From the NCBI RefSeq assembly GCF_000224145.3, contig NC_020166.2:4878726-4942725 (forward strand): DNA of 64,000 nucleotides, written 5' to 3'. This DNA comes from Ciona intestinalis. Its lineage: Eukaryota > Chordata > Ascidiacea > Phlebobranchia > Cionidae. The translations under genes were made by a program, and so were the position numbers. The notes under the pieces were generated by a model that searched no databases, was not told where the DNA came from, and was given only the letters and a program-made list of their open reading frames with translations. Below, piece after piece: positions 45,301-56,727 of this stretch (its first letter is position 1; every line of letters starts with the position of its first letter).

Positions 45301-47884
45301 TTTTTTGGTGGACTCTTAGTTTGTTAAAATGCCTTAAACCAATAATTCTTGTTGTTATTGATCTTTAATTTGGTTTTAAGAGAACTAACCATATCCATAT
45401 AAACACCCATACCATCTTACGACATGTCAATAAAACCTTGGCTAATTTTAAATAAACATGTCTGCTCTTACTTCTACATAGATAATTTAAAGGTAGACCA
45501 CCAACTAAAACCACTAAAACAAACCATTTCTGTTATTGAGCTTTGGTTACAATTCCAACCATATTCATACAAAACTATCATAGGATGGGTCGTGGGGGTC
45601 GCGTTATGCTTGACCGAGCTCATCACCCCCATACAAAACAACTGGAGAAGTTAGACATTGACCAGGACCATCTACCACCTACACCCAGCTTACAACGTTT
45701 GTTACAAGGTGTGTACATTGGTTTTATTATTTATTTTCTGTGTTGATTGTATGTTTGTGCTGGCTTGGTGTCTTGGGATACATTTAGAAATGAAATTTAC
45801 TCAACATTTGTTAATATGCTAGGTGTACTGACCAGTAGTGACAAATGACCGCCAATTAGTTCTAACTTCCATATATGGTTATAAACAATTAGTTGTATAT
45901 ATGGTTTGGCTACAAATTTACGGGTCCGTAAGCTATAAAGGTTAAGTACCAGTGTTATAAACTGACTACAACTCCCTACTGCCACAGATATCAAACAAAA
46001 TCGTTGGAAGCATTTTAAACCTTCGCAAGCTGACCGCACCAAGTTACCTGCTGCATCTGAAGGTGAAACAACCTCTGACCCAGTTTTACCCGTCCAAGTT
46101 ACACCACATAAAACTGAACATAGAGGTAAGATACTCCAGTTTATAACATTTTTTGAGTGATGCTCACCAAAGGCGCCATGATTGCTGCGCATGTAAGCCT
46201 TTAAAACAGTTAAATAGGATTTGCAGTGAAATTCAATGTTTTATTCATTTGTTTCAGTTACAATGAAAGTGCCAACCAGAACTCCTCATTCGAAATCCAA
46301 AGCAAGGTACGTTTAGCAATTACATGCATGTTCATTTAGTGTTGCTGCTGTACCGTTGCTTTTTACGGGCAAACACAAATATTTTTGTATCCACCAAACC
46401 TCAGATATGGGGTAATCACAATGAGCAAACTCTGGCCTAAACCAGAGGTCCCATAGCTTCTTCATTCATGACCTCACTCATGGAATAACCTATGTAATAA
46501 TAATCAGGTTTTTGTAGGATAATTTTAAAGCATATTTCCTATATGTAGTGGTTCACCACTTGACCACTACTTGGCTACCAAATTATAAATATTTGTCTCT
46601 ACCATTGCATATAGAATGTAGAAATGTAGAAAGTAATAAATGCTTAAACGCGGCACATAAAACTTACAACTTCTACAGACAAAGTTTGAATTCTCGACCT
46701 ACTTTAAAAAGACAGTTAAGTGCGTTGGATAAATCATCAGCAAGTTTTGCAACCACAGCTCTCCTTACACCATCAACACCCCAACAATCAACCAGTAAGT
46801 TCTTTTAATCAACCAGTAATTTTTTTTATTAAATATTTGTTATTGTAATGCTTGCAAACCATGGTCTAATGCAATATAAGGTAACATCACCTGAACATAG
46901 CAGATACCTCACTAAGTTCTCATAAGCACAAACTAATATAGTATACAACCAACAGATATTACGAGAGTTCACAGTTCCAAGTTAAACTCAAAGATGACAA
47001 ACGAGAACTTTCACCCGAAGTGCGTTACATGCGGTGGCATCGTCACAGCAACACCAAGTGTTACAAATACAAGGACTACAAGTTTTAAATGTTCAAGTTC
47101 CGAAACGATCCCACGAACTTCGACCTTTCACCCTCGAACGACCGTACTTCCTGCCACAGTAACCCTGACAACCCCACGTGGTGGAAATCACCCGCCAGGT
47201 GTTCCTGCGTTGCTGAGGATAAGTGGGTCGGGTGCCATGATGGGTAACACAGTAATTTACCCACAGTTAGCTGATGACGCAGGCAAGCACCCTGTCACTG
47301 TTGCAACCACACCAACATCAAGGAGAGGAAACAGGAGTTTAAACGTTGCGCTACCAGCAAGCATGCTTACCTCCTTTAAAACCGAGGTTTCAGGTTTCCG
47401 TGCTACTCAGTCTGCTCCAAGCTCACCTAAATCCCTCCCACATGATGGCAGCAATGGTACAGTGTTGCCTACTAAACGTGGCTCGAAGACGATCAGTTTA
47501 AATGTGGGAAACACCGTCTCCTCCACTATTGGACCAGCGTTAAGTGGCAATCGTATCACAATTGCAAGAAACAAACTGAAAGTTGGTGGTGGTGCTGTGT
47601 TTTCTGTTGCCTTGCCAACCAATAAAACCATCTCCACGGCGCCTACAAGTGGCGAAACCATTACAATGGTGAGCGATGTTAATTTTCTCAGCAAGGAGGT
47701 AAAAGCGAATACCTTCACGGAGTCACCATCCTCAGATAAGATCAACCAGATTAGTATTTCCACCGATACCAACCATTTAGCCGTGCCATCTACTGCATCT
47801 TCTGTTGTCTTAGAACCCTTGGTAACAACGAACTCCGTTCCAGTGAAAAAACCAAAACCTGCACAACCTATGGAGGTAACATGA
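36382..47884 (+). CDS. epc1: Enhancer of polycomb (EPC1/EPC2 orthologue), 16 exons, 956 aa
   Basis: Scaffold subunit of the NuA4/TIP60 histone acetyltransferase complex, nuclear. Exons: 36382-36534, 37760-37916, 38316-38479, 40718-40834, 41409-41495, 42036-42184, 42546-42725, 42924-43038, 43868-43990, 44351-44443, 44909-45084, 45584-45708, 45988-46125, 46258-46306, 46679-46794, 46956-47884. Summed length is an exact multiple of three. The start MSKLSFRARALDA and AVPQMP..MEKEEES are nearly identical to human EPC1; FRRRTEKMQTRKNRKND, LRRDLSRAVTILEM and GFARRRMGRGGRVMLDRAH continue the EPcA and central EPC regions. The protein ends PMEVT, as vertebrate EPC1 ends AMEVT. A basic KRKRR block lies in exon 7. 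The last exon (about 309 codons) is Ser/Thr-rich and poorly conserved. YY1-like CAAGATGGCGCTG lies just inside intron 1 (about 36582), suggesting control near the start. Tunicates probably have one gene for the vertebrate EPC1/EPC2 pair. Confidence 0.96.
37262..37460 (+). repeat. Repeat family B copy
   Basis: TTTTTCCTCGCGTGGATGG, GTTAAACATTAGGGTTTTG, TTTCATACACCTTGTGCC and ACTTTGTGCGTGATTATT follow the order of the 30412 copy. The rest (CCCATTAATGACCCCTAGG) extends the family on its right. Lies in Enhancer-of-polycomb intron 1. Confidence 0.5.
38480..40717. other. Enhancer-of-polycomb intron 3 (2.2 kb)
   Basis: The largest intron of the gene apart from intron 1's surroundings. It holds the minus-strand 99-codon candidate described separately and a short interspersed repeat at about 39935-39995; otherwise AT-rich sequence without recognisable content. 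Confidence 0.5.
39480..39779 (-). CDS. Candidate nested small membrane-protein ORF (99 aa), unrecognised
   Basis: Antisense inside Enhancer-of-polycomb intron 3. The frame encodes 99 aa, with a hydrophobic stretch LGFFVGLVLILGAKY near the C-terminus and stop TGA. The middle block (from EPNRRIV to ALKTIIEQ) is preceded by TTTTTTTCACAG and followed by GTATGT, so it could equally be an internal exon of 37 codons with excellent splice signals. I do not recognise the protein. Composition (WESQFTKACFGGFGIHK) is less AT-biased than the random frames nearby. It could be a chance ORF, a fragment of a retrocopy or a real nested gene. No promoter or partner exon could be assigned. Confidence 0.3.
   Translation of the reverse strand: MSRYLKYFNVAQSSVTSVPSFCFFSQEPNRRIVMMWESQFTKACFGGFGIHKTVSALKTIIEQVCFTKCIKKGKLGFFVGLVLILGAKYLNWYAAEYRY
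41723..41902 (-). mobile_element. MITE copy (family A), inverted
   Basis: TACAGTGAGGGTGGGGAAAA at the left and CATCTCCCCCACTCCACTAT at the right form the terminal repeat. The interior reads as the reverse complement of the 29346 copy (ACAGTCTATAGGAATCG, GGATACGGTTTTATA, GTTTACTACAAATCGGGACG). In Enhancer-of-polycomb intron 5. Confidence 0.72.
42365..42425. repeat. Repeat family C fragment (AAGGGCCTGAGA type)
   Basis: GTGTGATCATTGCCAAGGGC, CTGAGAATTAGGCAAAATTT, ACACATTACCCC. Matches the fragment at about 53955-54015 (CTTGTCAAGGGCCTGAGATT, ATGCAATATTTGACCCATTA) and, inverted, 46405-46490. Lies in Enhancer-of-polycomb intron 6. Confidence 0.4.
46405..46490 (-). repeat. Repeat family C fragment, inverted
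   Basis: The minus strand reads GAGTGAGGTCATGAATGA, GGGACCTCTGGTTTAGGCC, AGAGTTTGCTCATTGTGATT, ACCCC, following the order of the family C fragments at 42365 and 53955. In Enhancer-of-polycomb intron 14. Confidence 0.35.
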
Positions 47885-49112
47885 GGTTGACAATAGGGGA
47901 CGAGAAAACTCGTGCTCTCTATCTCTCCCGAGTGGCAGCGAAGGTGTTTCAGCATCATTATTTTCTTTCGCTATGCACTAGCAGTTAACCGTGTTTTAGT
48001 ACAAATTATGTTGAAGGCTTTTTAGAACCGACAGAACACTAATCAACTACTGCCTCTAGTATGACAGGTTCTAGTTCTAGCTGTAGTGTCATTCAAACAA
48101 GCAAATCTATCTTGACAGAGCTAACAAGTTTTCTAGAAAATGTTAAAATTCCCAACAAGTAATTTGATATTTAAATCAGAAGAGGCGACAAAGCGATGAA
48201 TTCACAATCTCACCATTATGACATCACTATTGCTATGTTTGTATGAGGAATGATCCTACTAGATAATAAATAAAAAACTCTTAAACACAGTTTCCTTTTT
48301 TGTAGACAGTACTCACATAAATACACTGTATTTCCCCACAAAAAGTGACAGTGGTCACTAATTGGTTGTCTAAATTGTCATCCCATAAAACAATGAACCC
48401 GAAGTTACATCGGAAATAGTACGATGACACGAACTGAAAGAAACAGAATACCCGCGTTATAACGGCTCGTTTTCTAGCTACCGCACTCGAGGGTAAAGTA
48501 AGTTGCAACTGGGGTACAATCAGAGATAACTTTATGTGGGAGAACGAAGAGTTCTCGTACTTGGTAACCGCAAGTATGTTGCCGAGTTACCATAAAACCA
48601 TACTTTTTTTGTCAGACGATATTCCATACCTGTATTTATGGCACATTTTAGTACGAAGCAACTGACCTAGAGTCCTAAAGTGCTGGACCGCTTCCCAAGT
48701 TTGTGTTTTCTATAGTCAAGCATAGCCTACGCGTTTTCACAACTTGTATCTCGCCACTTGCGAGTCGGAGAATTTGCATACGGTGATATTTAGCGATTAA
48801 CGTATTTCTGTAATGTTTTTAATAAGTTGTGAATCGGTAACCAAGCGTCCAAGCATAGCACATAGATTCACCGTGTTGATATACTAATTGCGACAGTAGT
48901 TTAAGACGATGTTATGTCAAGCTTGACGTATAGCAGTGACAGTGTCACAGAAAAGTAAATGTCTTTTTGATTAAACCCCAATATGGCCATGTTTAAAAAT
49001 ACGAGAGGGTTTGATTCAATGTTTTAAATTGCATTTTATTTAATTTTGTTGGTTAAGGTAAAATCATCAAGCATACTCTAGCAAATACAAACTTACATGA
49101 ATTGGATATGAA
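47885..49112 (+). other. 3' UTR of Enhancer of polycomb and 5' flank of UVRAG
   Basis: A doubled AATAAATAAA at about 48265-48275 is the likely polyadenylation signal, 380 nt after the stop. I see no exon, repeat family or RNA gene in the remaining 850 bp, which should include the UVRAG promoter. The spacing shows the two same-strand genes are close neighbours. Confidence 0.5.
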
Positions 49113-52100
49113 ATGTCTTACGACCAGGAGGAAATAGGAGTAAATGTTCCAAATATACCGTTGGTCTTGCAGCAGGTACCAAATTTTGCTCTACAGGTTT
49201 TTACTATACAAGCCGATGACTCAATTTAGTAACTTTTATTGATTTGACTTTGTACCTGTGGCTGTGGCCTGTGGTTAACTGAAGTTATATTTAGTGTTAA
49301 TGCTTTTGTAGCAGTTTCATGGTTTTGCTTAAACTACCTGGTGAACTTAAGTGAAAATTGATCATATCTCACAATATCAGTTCCCAGTCTGTATATTATG
49401 GCAGTTTTTGACAAAATTTTTACGTTTGTTCATTTGGCATTTCTGCAACACTAGTCCAATGTCCAATTAATCCCTTTAATTTATTTACAGCAACGATTAC
49501 GCCACATCACTTCATTGTTTATCCGAAACTTAGCTATAAGTCTCCCATCCCAGGACCAGGGTTATGGGAGGCATAATGAGTTTCAGCAACCTCATCTGTA
49601 CTTCACCATCCACTCTGATGAAACCACTGATGGTGTAAGGGGAAAGCAGAAAAATGATTCTTCTCAAAGTATGTCTAAATAATAACTATATATATGAAAT
49701 TGTATAACAATTGAACCGAATGTTACTTATGTAACATCACATCAAGGGCAACCACAGTCGATAATTGCTAACTCACTTTTTTTAAATTTAATACACCTTG
49801 TGTAGTCGAGTCAAACTTAGTGGGTGATGTTCCTGTATCGGATGAGGTAGTGATAAAGTTATATAAAGAGTAAATCAGTGTAGGCTACCCTATGTGTCGG
49901 ACAGAAAGAGCTAAACTGTAAAAATCTATTTTATAGCCTATCCGATGGGACTTTATCTCAATATTAATTTTATAAACATTACTGGAAAAACTAAAAAATA
50001 AGAAGTAATACCATTAAATCTGTACAAAGTTAGGTGTATTGCACATTTTTTTGGTAGCCACATCAATCTGTAAATTGTTTGTTGTTCTATAATCTGACTT
50101 CAACATGCTAACAGTAAAGTTAGACCTTGGTAAAGGCCAAAGGGCCATTACATACATAGACTTGTTAATACTGGTATGTTACAAATCCGATATCCATGTC
50201 ATAGACCTGAAAACATATCATTGCTCTGCTTTATAAATCATTGCTCTCTGACTCACCACACATACATAATATAAACTTGCTGTGCAATGTTGAAGCTCAT
50301 ACACATCATAAGTATTTCAGTTGACGAAGTTGTTCAGTAAATAGTCGCATTGTCTTTCCAGTGGCCAGGAAGTCAGTTCGACATTTTGCCCGTATCAATT
50401 TCTTTCTGCAGCGTATGATCAACAACTGCGTTTACAGCTCCCAGTTTTCATTGTTTTTTTTGCATTTATTACAGCCGCACTATACGAGAGTGAAAAGGTG
50501 GCCTATACATCAAATCCATCATGGGCAAGTTTTAAAATCAACGGAACTGTGTTTGCTTCGCTCACAGGTAAGTGTTCATGGACCTATGTCACTTCTGTGT
50601 TAAGGGATTGTACTGTGTTCACTTTAAAGTTTGTCTAGTATAGATTTTAACCAAGAGAAATTGTCTTTGCAATTGCAATGTTGGTATTAACAGTTAGTTG
50701 CTCAACATTCTGTACGAATCATTTTTTAATTGTTTGTAACAATCAGTATAGTTTAAGCACTGTAATGAATGATTTACTGAGGCCTGCAGGCCTGCTTTAG
50801 TAATGCATTCCTTACACATTTAAAAATTCAGGGTTACGTTTACATTTATTTCATGAACAGAATTTATTCTTCGGTTGTGGATTGGTCATAATGGGAATTA
50901 TATGCCAGCCCTGCATTGGCAGATATCTTTGAAGAAACTGCAATATTTGGGCAAAACTGTGAGTTGTGTTTGTATTACAGTTTCAAATTGTAAGTATTAA
51001 AATAAGCATAGTTTTATTCTGTATGGAAAAGTTCCTTGGCCAGGACCTGGAATTAAAGCTAGATTGTGCACATTGTCATTACCCCCAATAAAATAAGTAT
51101 AAATAGTTTGTTTAATCCAAATAAGACTTTTGGTATTATCTGCAAAGTGCAATCATTATTCTTTAAAACATAGAGTTTCAGTCATATAGTTAAATGAAAG
51201 CACAAGCTACACCACATATGGTAAAAGTTGACTCATGTTGATAATTAATATAAAACAACCGGGAGGAAATTTTCATAACATCAAATATGACTACCTAAAC
51301 AAAGTCTTGCATTCTTTGTTCATTACTTTTGGTACACTGTTTCGCCGAACATAGTAAACATAATAAACAATATATATATACAATAATATAGCCTGTATAA
51401 CCAACACTGGTTCCAAAGATATTAAAGAACATATATCCTCAATAAACAATACATACATATGTCCCAAGGAGATGATTAAACAATATAATATAATATATGC
51501 TCAACTAAACAACTTTCCTTTTCGTGCCACCTCAAACTCCGATAAAATCTTATTTGATATGAAACAATGTATGACAGTGGTTCATTAACTTGTACTTTTG
51601 TTTCATATTTTGTATACTATAAATATAGTCAACTGTCCTCATTTAGGTTTAAATTTGTAGAACGTCAATGTATAAAAAGATCTTGCTGTCGCTGTGTGAG
51701 TGTGTGTTTTCTGTTTGATTTTTATTTAAACAGACAAATGTTAATAATATCTACATGTACCCCTACACGTGAAGTCCTACAAAATTAAGCATAATAAAGT
51801 TTGAGACCATCATTATAGTAATAAGTATCCTGACAGTTAACATGTAGTGATGTAGTTACATATTTTTTTATATATAACCTGTTTTACATATTTGTACACG
51901 TTGCAGTTATTCAATGAAGATGTGCACTACCATTCCAATGCTGTTGTATTTAAAATGAATGGATTATACCACGGCCACAACACATCAGTGAACACAACAA
52001 TTCATTCAGGAATGTTGGACTGTAGTGATATACGCAACTCATATAGCGTGTTTGCCTTGCAGAGGTGGGATGGAAATGATCATGTTTTATTGGATTTTAT

Positions 52101-55100
52101 TTATTGACATTACGTAAATATCTTTAATAAGTTCATATAAGTCAGTATAGGAATGACATAGGCATCTAACTCCTAAATACAGGGAATGCATGGATAGTAA
52201 AACACACATTGCTATGAAACAAATGTAACTTTTTAATTCTAGTGTTTACTGGTTAATACAGTGCATGGAATTGCAGGATAGGCCAGCATACTCTGCCAAC
52301 CTCGGTTTGTTGCCTATGTACACAGCTTTACTGACTAACTTTCTCACGCCCTTTATAGAATAGCAGCTTGCTACAAAATGAATCGTCGGTCAAAAGAAAA
52401 ACGGGACCATCATCAACATCATATTAACATACAGCTGCTAGGCAACAGCCCAGTTGTACAGTTGGTAAGCAATATTGAGTGGTGAATTAATTTGAATACT
52501 ATGTTGACTAAATTGTTTTCAATAGAAATGTGCAATGGAGAGTCTTCATCACAGAATTGCTCATCTGCGAAGTTTACTCAAGCGTGAAAAAGCTCTGTTA
52601 ACCAATGAGAGGAAAGAAGCCAACAAACAATGTTTAAAGCTCCAACAGAGTGGTTAGTGAATAAACATATAACTCTTCTACTTCTACCTCCCACACCCAT
52701 CAAAGGGCATAGGTGCTAAAATTATTAGATTAAGTGTTAAGGTAGATTGATTAAGGATGTTAAAGTCCTAAAACGATTACATTCGGGTTAGCTACATTTT
52801 GAACTTCATACTCAGATATAATACTATATAAATAGCCATTCACCCTGTAGAACCTCGCCTATGCAGAATTAAACTATTGTTTAAAATCCAGTCTCTGATC
52901 TTGCTAAGAAGAAAGAACATCTTCAAGTACATCAGTCACGACATAAAGACTCTCACAACTTGTATCTTTGCAATCGGGAGAACGCTGCTCATCTAGCTGG
53001 ACAACTCGCTTTACAACGCAGGAATATTTTATCCGAGCTTACCCACATTTTCCCCATCTCAACTGTACGTCATACACTACCAAGTCCAAGGTAGACATAA
53101 ATGTTGACCCTTATAAACTTGTAAAATGCAACCTTGAAGTTGATTGGTTATTTTTTGTTAGAATTACTTGAAGTCTTTTGTGTGTCAAAGCAGCAACGTT
53201 CACATAGTTTTATGACATGTTCTGCAGTAAATTATGTGATTTTTTACAATTATTTTTTACTTGGTAAATAGGTGTTTTGGAAAAACAGATTAGAAATAAC
53301 TAAAAATCTTTTATAGGAAAATGCATTTTTCTGTCATTATTTTCATATTTTTGCAGAAAAAAAGGCGTAGCAGTTGTCAGTGATGTGTATGTCATATGTG
53401 GAGTAAAATTGCCAGACTCTGAACACTTCAATAGTGAGTAAACATCTGGTTTAAAAATGGAAACTTTTGACACCTACGACCTAAGGCTTTGTTTTTATTG
53501 TCAAGTAAAACCAGTTTATTGTAGGAGATTCAGATAGCACATTTAGGTATTTTTTTGTTGTAATCTATGCAATATTGTGCAGCAAAAGAAGACAACCATA
53601 CCTCTGTTGCCCTTGGTTATGCTGCTCAACTTCTATCTATGATGTCACAATTTCTTCTTGTGCCGCTACGTTACCAGATTGTCCAGCAGGGGTCACACTC
53701 GAGTGTCATAGATCATGTAACAGAGAAATTAAACGACAAGGAAAGAATGTAAGACAAGAGACTTTATTATGAATCTCCAAGCTGGAAATGAAATTATGAA
53801 TACTGCCTCTTCAACCGCACCCATTTGTGTTTGCCAATCTTACATGCACCAAATTTCTTAGATATGCCTTGCTCGTCACATTTTTTTAAATTCTGTAAGT
53901 CTGCAACTCTAGAATAGAAATATTCATGGAAACTTGTTATTCTGTTCCATTTTATGTGGGTAAAGTCCTTGTCAAGGGCCTGAGATTTATGCAATATTTG
54001 ACCCATTATTACTCCCTAAAGTGTTTCTGTGTTATGGTAATGGTTTAATTTTTACTTTAACAGAAGATTCCCTGGCACTCCCTCTGCATCACATCATTAT
54101 TACACACTTTCTTTTTCAGATTTCCGATATACGTACGTGGAAACAAGGATCGCTTCCTCTTTGAATACGGAGTCTTCCTTTTTAACAAGAACATCGCTCA
54201 ACTCCGTTATCACTGTGGACTTGGTACTCAAGATCTCCGACCAACTCTTCACAACATTCGGACACTGCTTCAGGATCGACTTGGAGCAAAACCGATGTAA
54301 GTGGGTAATATGTGGAGTGCCATTTTTTCTTAAAAAATACACAGACATTTTTTTGTATGCGCTACACCCAAGGCTGGCAGAATATGCAGGTCTAACCTGG
54401 AATAAACATTGGAAACAATTAGGTGAAATTTGATTGACAGGATACATGTCTAACTGTCCCCACTTCCCCTGTATTTAACAAGTTTGGTGCCTATAGATAT
54501 AAGTGGAGTAGTTCTATGACATTGGTTGTTTTTCAACTTGCAAGAACAAAATAAACTAATTTACTGCTAGGCAATTTCGACGCTTGATTTCATGGCTTCA
54601 ATAGCATCCTGTTTTTAATTTATTTTTAAAATAAATTATTAAATTTAAGATTAAGTTATATCAGGGTTGATTGAGTATTTGCCAAGTTTGTGTGCCAAAA
54701 GCCCTATACAGATTTGATTGTTGTGTCATATTTGAATTTTGCATCTTTGTTACAGACATTTTTTTTACAGAAGTCTTGGTTCTTCTTCAATAAAAAGTGG
54801 GAGTTTTCTTGTTCCCACGATGGCAACAGAGAGTAAATCAGGTTGGCAACCTTACTAATATTTTTGGTATTTTATAAGGAATTGGTTGATTGTTACAGTG
54901 ACCTGTAGTTCCATTATCACATTACAAATTAACGTAATAAAAGTTGCATAAATCTACATGTATAATCAGACACAATCATTCGTTACATAAACAAAGATAA
55001 AACTAATTAAGCAGTAATACCAAAAAAATGTACCACAACGTAAAGAAATTTTAACAATATAATTTCACTTTTTGTTGGTATAAAAGTGGAGCTGTTGTTT

Positions 55101-56727
55101 AAACTTTAAATTGTTTTCATGAAATACAAATGTCACAGATATGCTGGTTGATTTGGGTGAAAGCTCTAAAGGAAGTTTATATGACAATACCGTTGCTTCA
55201 CTGCAGGTTTGTTGAATGTTTAATTTTAGCAGAACACAGAATTTTACATGGTGTCTGTCTTTGCTTAGTAAATGCTTTCTTTGTTGGCAACTTGCAAGTT
55301 GGAACTTAGCTCAATTTATTGGTGGATTAGTAAAAGAGCATCTATCAGTGTCTAACAATCTAACCCATGATATAAATCTTTATTTAATCCCGACTTGATT
55401 AAACCTGTTTTTTTGCATTTGTTCAGTCAACCACTGGCTGGCTTGTGTTTTTGGCTGTTAGCGTGTTAAAAATGTTATATGTTAGAAAAATGCAAAGTCG
55501 ACTGACCTGTCAAGTTTGAGAGGTGAGCTTTTTGGAGCAAGCGAGATGAAAAAGTCCCGTGATCGCTCTCCACACTTAAGTGATCACAGAAGAGACACCA
55601 CTCAGTTTCAACCGTTGTCCTCCAAAGATATTCGGGTAAATGATAAACAACAACAGCACAGCCATACTATTTGTATGAATGTTATAGTTTATTTTCCTGC
55701 TTGGTGGGCAGAGCGGTATTCGTTATAATGTTGTGTATTTTTAGACACCACGAACTGTTTTACTGGGTTGTTTTTTTTAAGGGAAAGACGATTTACATAA
55801 TCAGTTTTGAACCTGTGTCCTCTGCTTTAGAGCCAGGTGTCCAACCACTGTGGAATTGTTAATTTCTTTTTTTAAGATGTATATTTTGTTTCTAAAGAAA
55901 AACTTACTACCCTTATAATACTGAAACCCCAAGTGAAAACTAAACAACATGAAAAATGCAGTTTTATTTCAGTGCAATACTGCATTGGGGTTTAAATATA
56001 AATCAGCATCTCAAGGCCTATGATACAACCTATATTTTCGGAACTGACATGCAATGTTATCAGGAGCACAAATGTCCAGCAATGTATTACCCATTGGGCT
56101 TTATAGCTTTCTATAATCTTATTAGTAAGAGTAAATCCTTTTTAGTAAGAGTAAATCTTTTTTAATATTTTATAGACAAGATTAAACACAGAGTCCGTGG
56201 AATCCGTTTCTCCTAGTTTCACGCCCTATCGCACACAGCTCACCGGTTTGGAAGAGCTGGGCCAATCAAATAATTTAAACAACAAAGAAAGTTTTGCGAC
56301 TGCTCGTGCTGAACTTTTCGGCACCAAGTCATCCATGCAAAAAATTTATGAGCCTACAAGATGGGGTAAGAAAGTAACTGGGAAAGTTAATTCGAGGAAC
56401 TCATCTCAACGTGATGAATTGTTCGGAAAGTCTGGTTTTAACTCTAGAAATGACGAGTTTCGAACAAAAAGTGACACTGGTTCAAGTAAAAGTTCAAGCG
56501 AAGCTTTTGTTGAGGATTTTATTATTGTCACTGATTGTTCAGATAAAGAGAAAACACCTGGCGAGGGTTTCTCTTACATGTCCGCGCTTAGTGATCATCA
56601 CAGTACTGACCAGATTGGAGAAGAAAATGGTCTTTCTATAGAGCTAAAAAATCCTAATCCTTTTCGTGTAAGTGCTGCAGGTCAGCTGACCAGTTTTAGC
56701 CAATCAGACGATCTGGATCTTTGTTAA
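49113..56727 (+). CDS. uvrag: UVRAG (Vps38-type subunit of the class III PI3-kinase complex II), 15 exons, about 760 aa
   Basis: Partner of Beclin 1 and VPS34 in endosome and autophagosome maturation. Exons: 49113-49175, 49491-49668, 50475-50567, 50861-50958, 51907-52064, 52359-52464, 52526-52652, 52892-53090, 53357-53433, 53583-53748, 54120-54296, 54771-54841, 55139-55206, ~55486-55635, 56176-56727; total is a multiple of three. Exons 2-5 give the C2-like region (TSNPSWASFKING, LHWQISLKKLQYLG, IRNSYSVFAL align with human UVRAG). Exons 6-8 form a coiled coil (about 198-341). Exons 9-11 are the most conserved block: VCGVKLPDSEHF-like, VALGYAAQLLSMMSQFLLVPLRY, FEYGVFLFNKNIAQLRY, GLGTQDLRPTLHN. 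The C-terminal 280 residues are not conserved and contain three RxELFG motifs (about 539, 621, 656). The start Met is followed by a short acidic segment; no upstream Met competes except one two codons earlier out of frame. Exon 14's acceptor is approximate. Confidence 0.95.
53955..54015. repeat. Repeat family C fragment
   Basis: GTGGGTAAAGTCCTTGTCAA, GGGCCTGAGATTTATGCAAT, ATTTGACCCATTATTACTCC. Same order as the fragment at 42365-42425. Lies in UVRAG intron 10. Confidence 0.4.
55805..55858 (-). repeat. tRNA-derived SINE head, minus orientation
   Basis: Read on the minus strand: CACAGTGGTTGGACACCTGG (box A-like), CTCTAAAGCAGAGGACACA, then GGTTCAAAACT, close to the box B consensus GGTTCRANNCC. 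The spacing suits a Pol III promoter. No acceptor stem forms, so this is a SINE remnant rather than a tRNA. In UVRAG intron 14. Confidence 0.5.

Noticed and set aside
47407-47958. 183-codon minus-strand frame opposite the last exon of Enhancer of polycomb
   Set aside because: Mirrors the Ser/Thr-rich coding exon; open antisense frames are common opposite such composition. No independent features.
50361-50603. 80-codon frame with TTTCCAG in front, in UVRAG intron 2 and exon 3
   Set aside because: It reads exon 3 in the wrong frame. The conserved C2 residues (TSNPSWASFKING) require the acceptor at 50474, and the acceptor-like site at 50360 leads to a stop in the needed phase.
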